From positions 1 through 19,692 of the forward strand of contig SAUS01000048.1 in assembly GCA_004000625.1 (NCBI GenBank): DNA of 19,692 nucleotides, read 5' to 3'. The notes beneath the pieces are model-generated. The model ran no database searches, had not been told where the DNA came from, and was given only the letters and a program-made list of their open reading frames with translations. Origin of the DNA: Candidatus Cibiobacter qucibialis. GTDB taxonomy: Bacteria > Bacillota > Clostridia > Oscillospirales > Ruminococcaceae. A program made the position numbers and the translations under genes. Shown here in pieces: positions 1 to 6,625 of the stretch. The number at the start of each line of letters is the position of its first letter. The first letter of the stretch is position 1.

Positions 1-2
1 CT

Positions 3-116
3 GTTCTTGATCATGGAAGAATTGTAGAGAGCCCGCAATACGGGAAAGTATTTTACGTATTGTTCATGGATTGGGAAGATATGCGTATTCGTTACAATGA
101 TAAATTCGCAAGATAA
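3..116 (+). pseudogene. C-terminal tail of an unrecognised gene (cut by window edge)
   Basis: An open frame enters from the left edge and runs 37 codons to a TAA at 114-116. Its protein ends in ...MDWEDMRIRYNDKFAR, a charged, aromatic-rich sequence that reads like real coding sequence rather than chance. I do not recognise the family. It is followed at once by remnants of other genes, so it may be the intact 3' end of a gene lying mostly outside the window or a fragment of one. Confidence covers only that this frame is or was coding. Confidence 0.4.
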
Positions 117-122
117 AATATT

Positions 123-393
123 GCAAAAAACAGAGTGTATGATCTATTTTCATATAATGTTTATGTCGGCAAGCTCTATCAAAATGAAATCGACTTTGTT
201 GCTCAGAAAGGCAGCGAGAAGTTTTATATTCAGATCAGCGACAACATTTCCGGGCAGGAAACATTTGAGAGAATGCTTTCCTCGGCTTCAGATTCGAGAT
301 GCTTATCCGAATATGATTATTGCTAGAACCAAACATCCCAAATACAGCTATGAAGGAATCGTAATTCATGATATAGCCGATTGGTTACTATAA
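123..393 (+). pseudogene. C-terminal fragment of a DUF4143-type AAA ATPase, frameshifted
   Basis: Two overlapping frames together give the C-terminal end of the widespread ATPase family that carries DUF4143 (AAA plus nuclease-like domain). The first frame (to about 290) reads YNVYVGKLYQNEIDFVAQKG and then IQISDNISGQETFER. The second frame (from about 288) reads LQIRDAYPNMIIARTKHPKY and ends in IADWLL before the stop at 391-393. In intact family members these pieces are collinear in one frame, so a frameshift near 285-300 separates them. The AAA domain and the start are missing. In the family the protein is a predicted ATPase of uncertain role, often found in accessory DNA. This is recognition from memory of the family's C-terminal pattern; a protein search would settle it. 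Confidence 0.6.
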
Positions 394-407
394 GAATAAG
401 CAGGACG

Positions 408-452
408 AAATATCTCTATCATTCTCTTTTGAAATGATGGAGATATTTTTAT
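408..452 (+). terminator. Rho-independent terminator after the ATPase remnant
   Basis: A 16-bp stem pairs 408-423 with 433-448, complete apart from one G-U wobble. It has a 9-nt loop and is followed by an A/T-rich tail (TTATT). It lies 15 bp after the ATPase remnant stop codon. The stem is flanked by A and T runs on both sides, so it could work in both directions. Confidence 0.75.
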
Positions 453-507
453 TATGACGGAGATTGTAAATGAATCCAGATAAAGCATCCTACGAAAAGA
501 GTTTTAT

Positions 508-992
508 ATGGATGTACTGAACTGTGATCCGATGTCTTTTGACAAGAAATGCGAACTGACCTTTGTCTGCTTAAGACCGGATGGCTGTCTGGAACTACCA
601 AATACACTTAGGGCAATACCGCATAATTCTAAGTGCCGATACGGCGAGCGAGGTGCGGCAGCTGCTAAGCCAAAAGCGCAGATAATACTGGATGTCTTAT
701 CGAGCATTTTGGCAACGCAGATGCCGTGCCGCAGCCACCGAAGCGGTGCTTAAGCCGTAAGGCGGGAATTGTGCGGTGTTGCCTTAGTCTTGTTTGTCGG
801 TCAGTTTCTAATAAGTTGGATGGATTTGATGGTTTTCATTTCCACCGGTTACGTCACACTTACACCAGCAACCTGCTTTCCAATGGGGCTGCTCCGAAAG
901 ATGTACAGGAACCGTTAGGACACTCTGATGTCAGTATCACAATGAATATTTACGCTCACTCAACAATAAAAGCAAAGCGAGATTCCGCATAA
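508..992 (+). pseudogene. Tyrosine recombinase (phage/ICE integrase) C-terminal remnant, interrupted by a short inverted-repeat element
   Basis: The frame before the insertion reads FVCLRPDGCLELPNTL. The frame after it reads FHFHRLRHTYTSNLLSNG, then LGHSDVS and NIYAHS. These carry the catalytic residues of the C-terminal half of a tyrosine site-specific recombinase: Arg and His of HRLRHT, the second His of GHS and the Tyr nucleophile of NIYAHS. The N-terminal DNA-binding domain and first catalytic Arg are absent. The gene is split by the element at 612-783; removing it with one TTAG copy joins the halves in frame (...PNTL-SLVCRSV...). A TAA at 990-992 follows KRDSA, where the family normally continues for about ten residues. 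It is a dead integrase from a former integrative element. Confidence 0.8.
612..783 (+). mobile_element. Short inverted-repeat element (MITE-like), copy 1, internally deleted
   Basis: This 172-bp segment has matching ends: GGCAATACCGCAtAATTC on the left and GAATTGTGCGGTGTTGCC on the right are near-perfect inverted repeats. It is flanked by TTAG on both sides (608-611 and 784-787), which looks like a 4-bp target duplication. The same element occurs in reverse orientation at 9777-10060. Bases 612-694 match 10060-9978 with three differences, and 697-783 match the other end. Relative to the long copy, about 112 bp of the middle are missing. It has no transposase, so any movement would need an enzyme supplied in trans. 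It interrupts the recombinase remnant. Confidence 0.8.
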
Positions 993-1033
993 GGGCAAAA
1001 ATAAGGGAAATTACATATCATTTCACTATATAA

Positions 1034-1141
1034 TGGGCTGAAAAGCCTGTAAAATAAGGAAAGTTCAGAAAATCTCTCCACAAATTCCGATTTGCCGGAA
1101 CCGCTATATCCAACAATTGCAATTTTTATGTTTGGCCCCAT
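1034..1141 (-). pseudogene. N-terminal stub of a P-loop NTPase (FlaR / adenylate-kinase-like)
   Basis: Read leftwards from an ATG at 1139-1141, the frame begins MGPNIKIAIVGYSGSGKS. This is a beta strand running into a Walker A loop (GYSGSGKS), as at the start of the small adenylate-kinase-like proteins annotated as topology-modulation (FlaR-like) proteins. After the P-loop the usual family sequence is lost within some 15 residues, and the frame runs into the debris next to the recombinase remnant. It is a 5' gene stub left by deletion or recombination. No convincing ribosome binding site is seen. The precise family is uncertain because only about 20 informative residues remain. Confidence 0.45.
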
Positions 1142-1172
1142 TAAATTCCGTTTTATCAAAATACAGGCCGGT

Positions 1173-1251
1173 TTATTTCAGAACCTCATTCCACTTGCCA
1201 TCATCCTGATAGAAGAAATATACCAAGGATAACAGGTTCTGTTCTGCTCAT
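1173..1251 (-). pseudogene. Small broken gene with a strong RBS downstream of the RNA methyltransferase
   Basis: A strong ribosome site (GGAGG, minus strand, 1258-1262) lies 6 nt before an ATG at 1249-1251. The frame reads MSRTEPVILGIFLLSG and stops at 1201-1203. A second minus frame across the same DNA reads VYFFYQDDGKWNEVLK to a TAA at 1173-1175, which has the look of a genuine protein C-terminus. Start and tail are therefore out of register by one base, as expected of a frameshifted or deletion-fused remnant. It begins 20 bp after the methyltransferase stop, so it was probably once the next gene of that transcript. The family is not recognised. Confidence 0.35.
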
Positions 1252-1271
1252 GGGGGACCTCCAAAGGAATG

Positions 1272-2099
1272 TTACTGTTTGCCCAGCTGCCAGAACGCAA
1301 CGGCGCTGGCGGCGGCAACGTTGAGGGAATCGACCCCGTGGGACATGGGGATGCGCACCGTGTAATCGCAGGCGGCAATGGTGGTGTGGGCAAGGCCATC
1401 GCCCTCGGTGCCCAGCACGATGGCCAGCTTCGGCTCGGCGGCCAGGGCGGCATCGTCGATAGAAACCGAAAGGTCGGTCAGCGCCATGGCGGCGGTCTTG
1501 AAGCCGAGAGCGTGCAGCTGCTGCATGCCCTGCTCCGGCCAGTCTGCGGCGGTGGAGCTGATCTGGGTCCAGGGCACCTGGAACACGGTGCCCATGCTGA
1601 CCCGCACGGCCCGGCGGCACAAGGGATCGCAGCAGGAGGGAGTGACGAGCACCGCGTCCATGTTCAACGCGGCAGCACTGCGGAAGATGGCCCCGATGTT
1701 GGTGGAATCCACAATGCCTTCCAGCACGGCCACCCGGCGGGCATTGCGGCAAACTTCCTCCACCGTGGGCAGCAGGGGACGGTGCATCGCGCACAGCACG
1801 CCGCGGGTCAGCTCGAAGCCGGTCAGCTGGGCCAGCATGGCGCGGTCAGCGGTATACACCGGGGCGTTCCCGCAGCGGGCCAGAACCTCGCTGGCCGGGC
1901 CGGCGATCTGCTTGCGCTCCATTAAAAAGGAGATAGGCTGATACCCGGCGTCCAGTGCGCGGGCAATCACCTTGGGGCTTTCGGCAATAAAAATGCCTTT
2001 TTCCGGTTCCAGGCGGCTGCGCAGCTGAGCCTGGGTCAGCCGGGCGTAAACGTCCAGCTCCGGGGCGGCAAAATCAGTAATTTCAATCACGTTCGGCAT
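1272..2099 (-). CDS. SpoU/TrmH-family RNA 2'-O-methyltransferase
   Basis: The 275-residue protein has the three SPOUT knot motifs in order in its C-terminal half: NIGAIFRSAAALN (motif 1), LGTEGDGL (motif 2) and IPMSHGVDSLNVAAASAVAFW-type motif 3. An N-terminal substrate-binding domain (about residues 10-110) precedes them, with the family phrase FIAESPKVIARAL. The expected reaction is S-adenosylmethionine-dependent ribose 2'-O-methylation of rRNA or tRNA in the cytoplasm; the target nucleotide cannot be told. The start chosen is the ATG at 2097-2099, since AAAGGAG lies about 11 nt upstream; longer versions run into the promoter. It is transcribed from 2134-2162, divergent from the MarR/ABC operon. 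The protein looks intact. Confidence 0.9.
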   Translation of the reverse strand: MPNVIEITDFAAPELDVYARLTQAQLRSRLEPEKGIFIAESPKVIARALDAGYQPISFLMERKQIAGPASEVLARCGNAPVYTADRAMLAQLTGFELTRGVLCAMHRPLLPTVEEVCRNARRVAVLEGIVDSTNIGAIFRSAAALNMDAVLVTPSCCDPLCRRAVRVSMGTVFQVPWTQISSTAADWPEQGMQQLHALGFKTAAMALTDLSVSIDDAALAAEPKLAIVLGTEGDGLAHTTIAACDYTVRIPMSHGVDSLNVAAASAVAFWQLGKQ

Positions 2100-2133
2100 A
2101 CAAAAAGGCGCTCCTTTGCAAAGCTTTGCCTTT

Positions 2134-2162
2134 ATTGTAGCACACCGCAGAAAATCTGGCAA
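2134..2162 (-). promoter_or_regulatory. Sigma-A promoter of the RNA methyltransferase
   Basis: On the minus strand the elements are TTGCCA (2157-2162), a 17-bp spacer and TACAAT (2134-2139). A TG before the -10 gives it an extended character. The -35 box lies 6 bp from the -35 box of the opposing MarR promoter. Confidence 0.75.
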
Positions 2163-2168
2163 AAAGCA

Positions 2169-2197
2169 TTGACAGGACTAGATAGATGCAATATCAT
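2169..2197 (+). promoter_or_regulatory. Sigma-A promoter of the MarR/ABC exporter operon
   Basis: The sequence is TTGACA (2169-2174), a 17-bp spacer and TATCAT (2192-2197), close to consensus. It fires into the MarR gene, whose ATG is 43 bp further on. The -10 overlaps the first of two CATCCAA repeats that may form the regulator's own operator. Confidence 0.8.
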
Positions 2198-2221
2198 CCA
2201 AATAGTTGATGGTACATCCAA
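2195..2221 (+). promoter_or_regulatory. Candidate MarR operator (repeats over -10 and start site)
   Basis: CATCCAA occurs at 2195-2201 and 2215-2221, exactly 20 bp apart (two helical turns). An inverted partner, TTGATGG, lies between them at 2206-2212. The block covers the -10 and the likely transcription start, where an autorepressing MarR dimer would be expected to bind. No binding is shown by the sequence itself. Confidence 0.4.
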
Positions 2222-2240
2222 CTTGAAAAGGAGGCCAAAC

Positions 2241-2846
2241 ATGCAGGCAGAACAGAACAAGGACCCGACCGAGCGGCAGATGACCAAAATTGCGCGGGAA
2301 GCGGCCAAGTTTACCGTACAGATGATGAAAGCCGATGGCATTGGCACGGCAGAGTTTGATTTTATTCATCTGGTACGCCACAACCCCGGCATGACCCAGG
2401 CGGATGTGCGTGCGGCCCTGAAGATTGATAAGGGTGCGGCCGCCCGCCGTGCGGCCCGCCTAGAAGCCAAGGGCTACCTGGTGCGCAAACCGAACCCGGA
2501 CGATGGCCGCAGCCAGCTGCTGTATGCCACGCCCAAGGCCGAGGAACTGAAAAACTCCAAAGCTGCGATTGAAACCGTATTTTATGCCTGGCTGGTGGAG
2601 GAACTGCCGGAGGCTGAACGGGAAGCCTTTTGCAAAACGCTGGAAACCCTGTATTGGCGCAGCAAAAACCAGCGGCGGGCAGGGTTCCCGGATGTGACGG
2701 CGCGGGTGCAGCAGATGAATGGGGAGGAAATACAGGATGAAGAACACGGAAAGAGTTCCGGTGCGCCAGCCGGACCGGGTGCTGAGCTACTTCGAAAACC
2801 AGAGGCCGGTGCTGGCGGTGGTAACGGTATCGGGCCTGATCTATAA
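2241..2846 (+). CDS. MarR-family transcriptional regulator of the adjacent ABC exporter
   Basis: This is a winged-helix regulator. Residues about 35-110 form the DNA-binding domain, with TQADVRAALKIDKGAAARR as the recognition-helix region and PDDGRSQLLYATPKA as the wing, a typical MarR signature. Helices before and after would make the dimer interface. The start is the ATG at 2241, 6 nt after AAAAGGAGG. The family usually acts as a small-molecule-responsive repressor of an adjacent transporter, which fits the two ABC genes directly behind it. At 201 aa it is longer than usual (about 150-170). The last 36 residues are a Gly/Ala/Pro-rich tail read from DNA that also encodes the exporter start, giving a 110-bp overlap. 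The tail may come from a lost stop codon or a late frameshift. Confidence 0.85.
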   Translation: MQAEQNKDPTERQMTKIAREAAKFTVQMMKADGIGTAEFDFIHLVRHNPGMTQADVRAALKIDKGAAARRAARLEAKGYLVRKPNPDDGRSQLLYATPKAEELKNSKAAIETVFYAWLVEELPEAEREAFCKTLETLYWRSKNQRRAGFPDVTARVQQMNGEEIQDEEHGKSSGAPAGPGAELLRKPEAGAGGGNGIGPDL

Positions 2847-4491
2847 CCTGGGTCTGGTGGTCGGCCCCTGGTTTGAAGGCCAGCTGGCCCAATGCCTGCT
2901 GGGCATTTTGAACGGGAACGAAACCTTTGCCGCCATGGCGGCGCTGTGTGCGGGCTATTTGATTGCCATTGCGGTGGTGCAGGGGTCGCGGTTCATCAAG
3001 CGGCTGTATGTGCGCAAGTTTGCCAACAACATCAACCGCAGCATGAAACAGGTGCTGTACGCCAATCTGATGCGGAAAGACAAGGTTGAACTGGAACAGG
3101 CCGGCACCGGCACCCTGATGACCAAAGCTATTTCCGATGTGGACGCCTGTGCCGAGGGCATGCGCAAGTTCACCACGGAAATTTTTGATACCGGCATTGC
3201 CCTGCTGGCCTATGCCGTGATGCTGCTGGGGTACGACTGGCGGCTGGCGCTGCTCTGCCTGGTGTTTGCGCCGATCTCCTACTATATTGCCGAGCAGATG
3301 AAAACCCTGGTGCAGCGCACCGGCGCTGCCAACAAGGAGAGCACAGGCCGCCTGAGCGCCGCCACACTGGACCGGGTGTCCGGCGCGCTGACCTACCGCG
3401 TGTATGGCTGTGAGCCGCAGCGCGATACCGCGTATGAAGCCTGCCTGCAGGATTACGAGCGTACCGCCGTCAAAGCCGGGCTGCCAGTGGCCGCCATGCC
3501 GCCGCTGTACGGGGTCATCTCGATGACCGGCGTTCTGTTCATCTTTACCTTTGGCGCGCGCAATGTGGCGGGCACCGGCTGGGCCGCCTGGGATATTGCA
3601 GCGTTCACCACGTTCTTGTCCTGCTTTGGCAAATTGGCGGTCAAATCCTCCCACGCGGCAAAGCTGTTCAACGCGGTGCAGAAAGCCCAGGTATCCTGGG
3701 GACGCATCAAACCGCTGATGCGCCAGCCGGACCCCCTGCCGGAAGAGATCCCGGCCAAGCCGGAAACCCTGACCGTGAACAAGCTTGGCTTTGCCTACCG
3801 GGGCGGGGCACCGGTTTTGCAGGATATCACCTTTACCGCGCAGCCGGGCCGGATTTTTGGCATTACCGGCGCGGTGGCCTGCGGCAAATCCACACTGGGC
3901 AAAGCGTTTTTGTGTGAGCTGCCCTATACCGGTTCCATCCAGTACGGCGGGCGTGAGATGGCCGGCATGACGGACGCGGAGCGCTGCGGCGTGGTTGGCT
4001 ACCTGGGGCATGACCCCGAGCTGCTGAGCGACAGCATCCGCAACAACATCCTGCTGGGCAGAGACGACGACGCCTGGAAGTACCTGCGGGCTGTCTGCCT
4101 GGAGAATGAAGTAAAAGCCATGCCGAACGGCCTGGATACCCGCGTGGGCGATGGCGGCGTGCGCCTGTCCGGCGGGCAGCAGCAGCGCCTGGCTTTGGCC
4201 CGCACACTGGCCCACCCGCGCCCGCTGCTGGTGCTGGACGACCCGTTCTCGGCCCTGGACCGCAAAACAGAAGAACAGGTTTTTGCCAACCTGCGTAAAA
4301 TGACCGCGGGCAGTACCGTGCTGCTGATCAGCCACCGGCTGTACCTGTTCCCCCAGATGGACGGCGTGTTGTGGATACAGGACGGTAAAGCAGTCTGTGC
4401 AGCCCACGAGGAACTGATGGCGCAGAACCCGCAGTATGCCGCGCTGGTAAATGCCCAGGAAGGAGGCGAGCAGGATGAACCGGAAAAATGA
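2737..4491 (+). CDS. ABC exporter half-transporter with degenerate ATP site (subunit A)
   Basis: This 584-residue protein has an N-terminal six-helix exporter membrane domain (about residues 20-320) and a C-terminal ATPase domain. Walker A is GAVACGKS (378-385), the signature is LSGGQQQR (from 477), Walker B is LLVLDDP (497-503) and the switch His is H533. Two positions are non-standard. Asp502 replaces the usual catalytic Glu, and the Q-loop Gln is His425 (GYLGHD). This pattern marks the non-hydrolysing partner of a heterodimeric exporter. The start is ATG 2737 behind GGGGAGG; an in-frame ATG at 2719 lacks such a site. The gene overlaps the MarR gene by 110 bp and the next subunit by 17 bp, implying coupled translation. 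The substrate is unknown; a drug, peptide or lipid are the family options. Confidence 0.9.
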   Translation: MKNTERVPVRQPDRVLSYFENQRPVLAVVTVSGLIYNLGLVVGPWFEGQLAQCLLGILNGNETFAAMAALCAGYLIAIAVVQGSRFIKRLYVRKFANNINRSMKQVLYANLMRKDKVELEQAGTGTLMTKAISDVDACAEGMRKFTTEIFDTGIALLAYAVMLLGYDWRLALLCLVFAPISYYIAEQMKTLVQRTGAANKESTGRLSAATLDRVSGALTYRVYGCEPQRDTAYEACLQDYERTAVKAGLPVAAMPPLYGVISMTGVLFIFTFGARNVAGTGWAAWDIAAFTTFLSCFGKLAVKSSHAAKLFNAVQKAQVSWGRIKPLMRQPDPLPEEIPAKPETLTVNKLGFAYRGGAPVLQDITFTAQPGRIFGITGAVACGKSTLGKAFLCELPYTGSIQYGGREMAGMTDAERCGVVGYLGHDPELLSDSIRNNILLGRDDDAWKYLRAVCLENEVKAMPNGLDTRVGDGGVRLSGGQQQRLALARTLAHPRPLLVLDDPFSALDRKTEEQVFANLRKMTAGSTVLLISHRLYLFPQMDGVLWIQDGKAVCAAHEELMAQNPQYAALVNAQEGGEQDEPEK

Positions 4492-6115
4492 GACCGTGCG
4501 TAGCGTTGTGCTGGGTACCGTGCGCCGCCAGCCGCTGCTTTGCACCGCGCTGGTGCTGGCCGTGGCCGGTGCGGTGGCGGCAAGCCTGCTGCCGCCGCTG
4601 GTACTGGGCCGCGTGGTGGACCGCCTGACGGCCCGGCAGGTGGTGCCCTTTGCGCTGACGTTGGGGTACTTTGGGCTGCTGGCACTTTCCGGCGGGTTGG
4701 ATTCCCTGCGGGAAAGTCTGCTGACCGTGTTTGGCCAGAAAATGACCCACGCCCTGCGCAGCGCCATGTGCGCCAAGCTGGACAAGCTCCCGGCGGAAGC
4801 CTTTGTAAACCAGGAATCCGGCGCGGCGGTTTCCCGCTTTGTGGGTGATGTTGACACGGTGGAAGAGCTGTTCACCTCCGGCATCATCAGCATGTTTGCG
4901 GATGCCTGCCGCCTGTGCGGCATTCTGGCCGTGATTTTTGCAGAGAACCGCGGGTTGGCGTTGATCCTGCTGGTGGTTTTGCCGCTGCTGTATCTCTTTA
5001 CCCGCGTGGTGCAAAAGCGGATGCTGAAAGCGCAGCTGCAAAACCGTGCCGCTGTGGCGCGGGCTTCCGCCCATGTGCCGGAAACGCTGCGCTGCATCCG
5101 CACCATCCACACCCTGCGGCGGGAAAATTACATGGAAAAAGCCTATGGCGAAGCGCTGGACGACAGCTTTGCCGCGGTGGAGAAAACCAATTTTTACGAT
5201 GCCTGCTATTCGCCTGTGATTTTGATTATGAACGCGGCGGTGGTGGCGCTGATCATGCTGCTTTCCGCAGCGGGCAGCCCGGAAGTGAGGGCGTTCTTTG
5301 GCATGTCGGTCGGCACGGCTGTGGCGGTTATTGCCTATATTTCCCAGGTGTTCACCCCACTGGAAAGCATCGGCATGGAGATTGAGACGATTCAATCCGC
5401 TGTGGCCGGTGTGCGGCGCATCAACGGCTTTTTGGCGCAGGCAGAGCGCATTCCCACCGCTGAAACCGCCCCGCAGGCCGTGCCGGGTGCCCCCAGCGTG
5501 GAGCTGCAGAACGTGCATTTTGGCTATGAGAGCGATGAGGAAGTGCTGCACGGCCTGAGCTTTGCTGTGCAGAAAGGCGAGCAGGTCACCCTGACCGGCC
5601 GCACCGGCGCGGGAAAGAGCACCATCTTTAAGCTGCTGCTGGGTTTGTACCGCCCGCAGCAGGGCCAGGTGATGCTGAACGGTGTGGAAGCCGCCACACT
5701 GCCGGATACTGCCCGCCGCCCGCTGGTTGGCTATGTGGAGCAGAGCTTCCGCCGTGTGCCGGGCACCGTGCGGGACCAGATCACCCTGTTTGATGCCGCC
5801 ATCACCCCGCAGCAGGCGGAGGATGCCGCCCGCACCGTGGGCCTGCATGAGGCCATTGCGGCGCTGCCCGAAGGGTACGATACCCCGTGTACACCGGGCA
5901 TCTTCTCGCAGGGGCAGTGGCAGCTGCTTTCCATCGCGCGCGCCATTGCAGCCGGGCCGCAAATCTTGCTGCTGGATGAAATTACCGCAAACCTGGACGT
6001 CGGAACAGAACAGACTGTTCTGGATGCTTTGCAGCGCGCCGGTCAGAACCGAACCGTGGTTTCCATCAGCCACCGGCTGTACAACCGCACCGGCGGGCGA
6101 AGCATTGAGATCTGA
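4475..6115 (+). CDS. ABC exporter half-transporter with intact catalytic site (subunit B)
   Basis: This 546-residue partner of the preceding gene has an N-terminal six-helix membrane domain (about residues 15-310), then an ATPase domain. Walker A is GRTGAGKS (375-382), the Q-loop is GYVEQS, the signature is changed to FSQGQ (477-481), Walker B is ILLLDE with catalytic Glu502, and His533 is present. Its own catalytic residues are complete but its signature is not LSGGQ, the mirror image of subunit A, so the pair should form one working and one degenerate ATP site. Only 13 residues follow His533, where most exporters carry about 40 more, so the C-terminus is unusually short. The start is ATG 4475 after AGGAGG (spacing 8), inside the end of subunit A. 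Confidence 0.9.
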   Translation: MNRKNETVRSVVLGTVRRQPLLCTALVLAVAGAVAASLLPPLVLGRVVDRLTARQVVPFALTLGYFGLLALSGGLDSLRESLLTVFGQKMTHALRSAMCAKLDKLPAEAFVNQESGAAVSRFVGDVDTVEELFTSGIISMFADACRLCGILAVIFAENRGLALILLVVLPLLYLFTRVVQKRMLKAQLQNRAAVARASAHVPETLRCIRTIHTLRRENYMEKAYGEALDDSFAAVEKTNFYDACYSPVILIMNAAVVALIMLLSAAGSPEVRAFFGMSVGTAVAVIAYISQVFTPLESIGMEIETIQSAVAGVRRINGFLAQAERIPTAETAPQAVPGAPSVELQNVHFGYESDEEVLHGLSFAVQKGEQVTLTGRTGAGKSTIFKLLLGLYRPQQGQVMLNGVEAATLPDTARRPLVGYVEQSFRRVPGTVRDQITLFDAAITPQQAEDAARTVGLHEAIAALPEGYDTPCTPGIFSQGQWQLLSIARAIAAGPQILLLDEITANLDVGTEQTVLDALQRAGQNRTVVSISHRLYNRTGGRSIEI

Positions 6116-6181
6116 CACTGACCACTTTAAGCACCGAAAAAAGAGCAATTTTTGACCCTTTACAGCGGGCGGCGGCTGTAC

Positions 6182-6527
6182 TATAGCAATTTTCAATAAT
6201 ACAGCAGAGAGTACTTTAACTTTTGAGAAAAAGTGATATAACAGAGTCAAAGAAGGTGAGTGCTATGCTGCACAACGAAGCTCGAAAGTTGATTTTGGAA
6301 GGATACGATAAGGGCATCAGCGTAAAAGAACTGGCAAAGTGCTTTTCTGTAAATACCATTGAAAAACTTTGGTCGAAGGTGAAGGCTTTCCTTCGTAAAT
6401 TCAAGGCGAGGACGCTGGATGCTCTTCCAAATGCGATACAATGTGCTTTTCAGACAGTTTCGCCTTCTGACTGCTCAGGCTGGTTCCATTCCCGCGGCTA
6501 TTCGCCTTATTTTTGAAAATTGTTATA
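6182..6527 (+). mobile_element. IS630-family insertion sequence, internally deleted, with terminal inverted repeats
   Basis: The ends are TATAGCAATTTTCAATAATA (6182-6201) and, in inverse, TATAACAATTTTCAAAAATA (complement of 6508-6527), matching at 18 of 20 positions. Both begin with TA, consistent with the TA target duplication of the IS630/Tc1 group. Between them lies a transposase gene reduced to its two ends. At about 346 bp it is roughly a third of a full-length element and behaves like a MITE derived from an IS630 member. It sits 66 bp downstream of the exporter operon. Confidence 0.8.
6265..6516 (+). pseudogene. IS630-family transposase with internal in-frame deletion
   Basis: The 83-residue frame starts at an ATG behind GGTGAG. 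It begins with a helix-turn-helix head (ARKLILEGYDKGISVKELAK) and jumps after CFSVNT directly to the family's C-terminal end: IEKLWSKVKAFLRKFKARTL, then AFQTVSPSDCSGWFHS. In a full transposase the second part follows ...DLNPIE at the end of the DDE catalytic domain. The deletion, about 200 residues by family comparison, removes most of that domain, so it cannot be catalytic. The remaining protein keeps a DNA-binding domain and could in principle bind the element's ends. The stop codon lies within the right inverted repeat. Confidence 0.8.
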
Positions 6528-6545
6528 AAACGATAAACTATAAAA

Positions 6546-6592
6546 AGAGAAGAGCTTGGCGACTGGTATGGGCCGAGAAGCTCTTCTTTATT
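6546..6592 (-). terminator. Terminator of the AhpD-like gene (bidirectional)
   Basis: A 10-bp perfect stem pairs AGAAGAGCTT (6548-6557) with AAGCTCTTCT (6578-6587). A-rich DNA lies to the left and T-rich DNA to the right, so either strand gives a U-tract after the hairpin. It lies 34 bp beyond the stop of the minus-strand gene ending at 6626. The 20-nt loop is rather long. Confidence 0.7.
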
Positions 6593-6625
6593 ATATCATG
6601 ATTCATATACGTGCTGGCGCTGGAA

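Noticed and set aside
2362..5112. A 916-codon open frame on the minus strand opposite the MarR and ABC genes
   Set aside because: The plus strand has clear motifs for the whole span; the minus frame has no motifs, no ribosome site and Gln/His/Arg-rich composition typical of the mirror of GC-rich codons.
6166..6185. TACAGC...GCTGTA inverted repeat as terminator of the ABC operon
   Set aside because: Six-bp arms without a following T-run; transcription probably ends elsewhere, possibly at 6546-6592, whose hairpin works on both strands.
4328..6250. A 640-codon minus-strand frame opposite the second ABC gene
   Set aside because: Same reason: antisense shadow of a gene with intact ATPase motifs, low-complexity composition.
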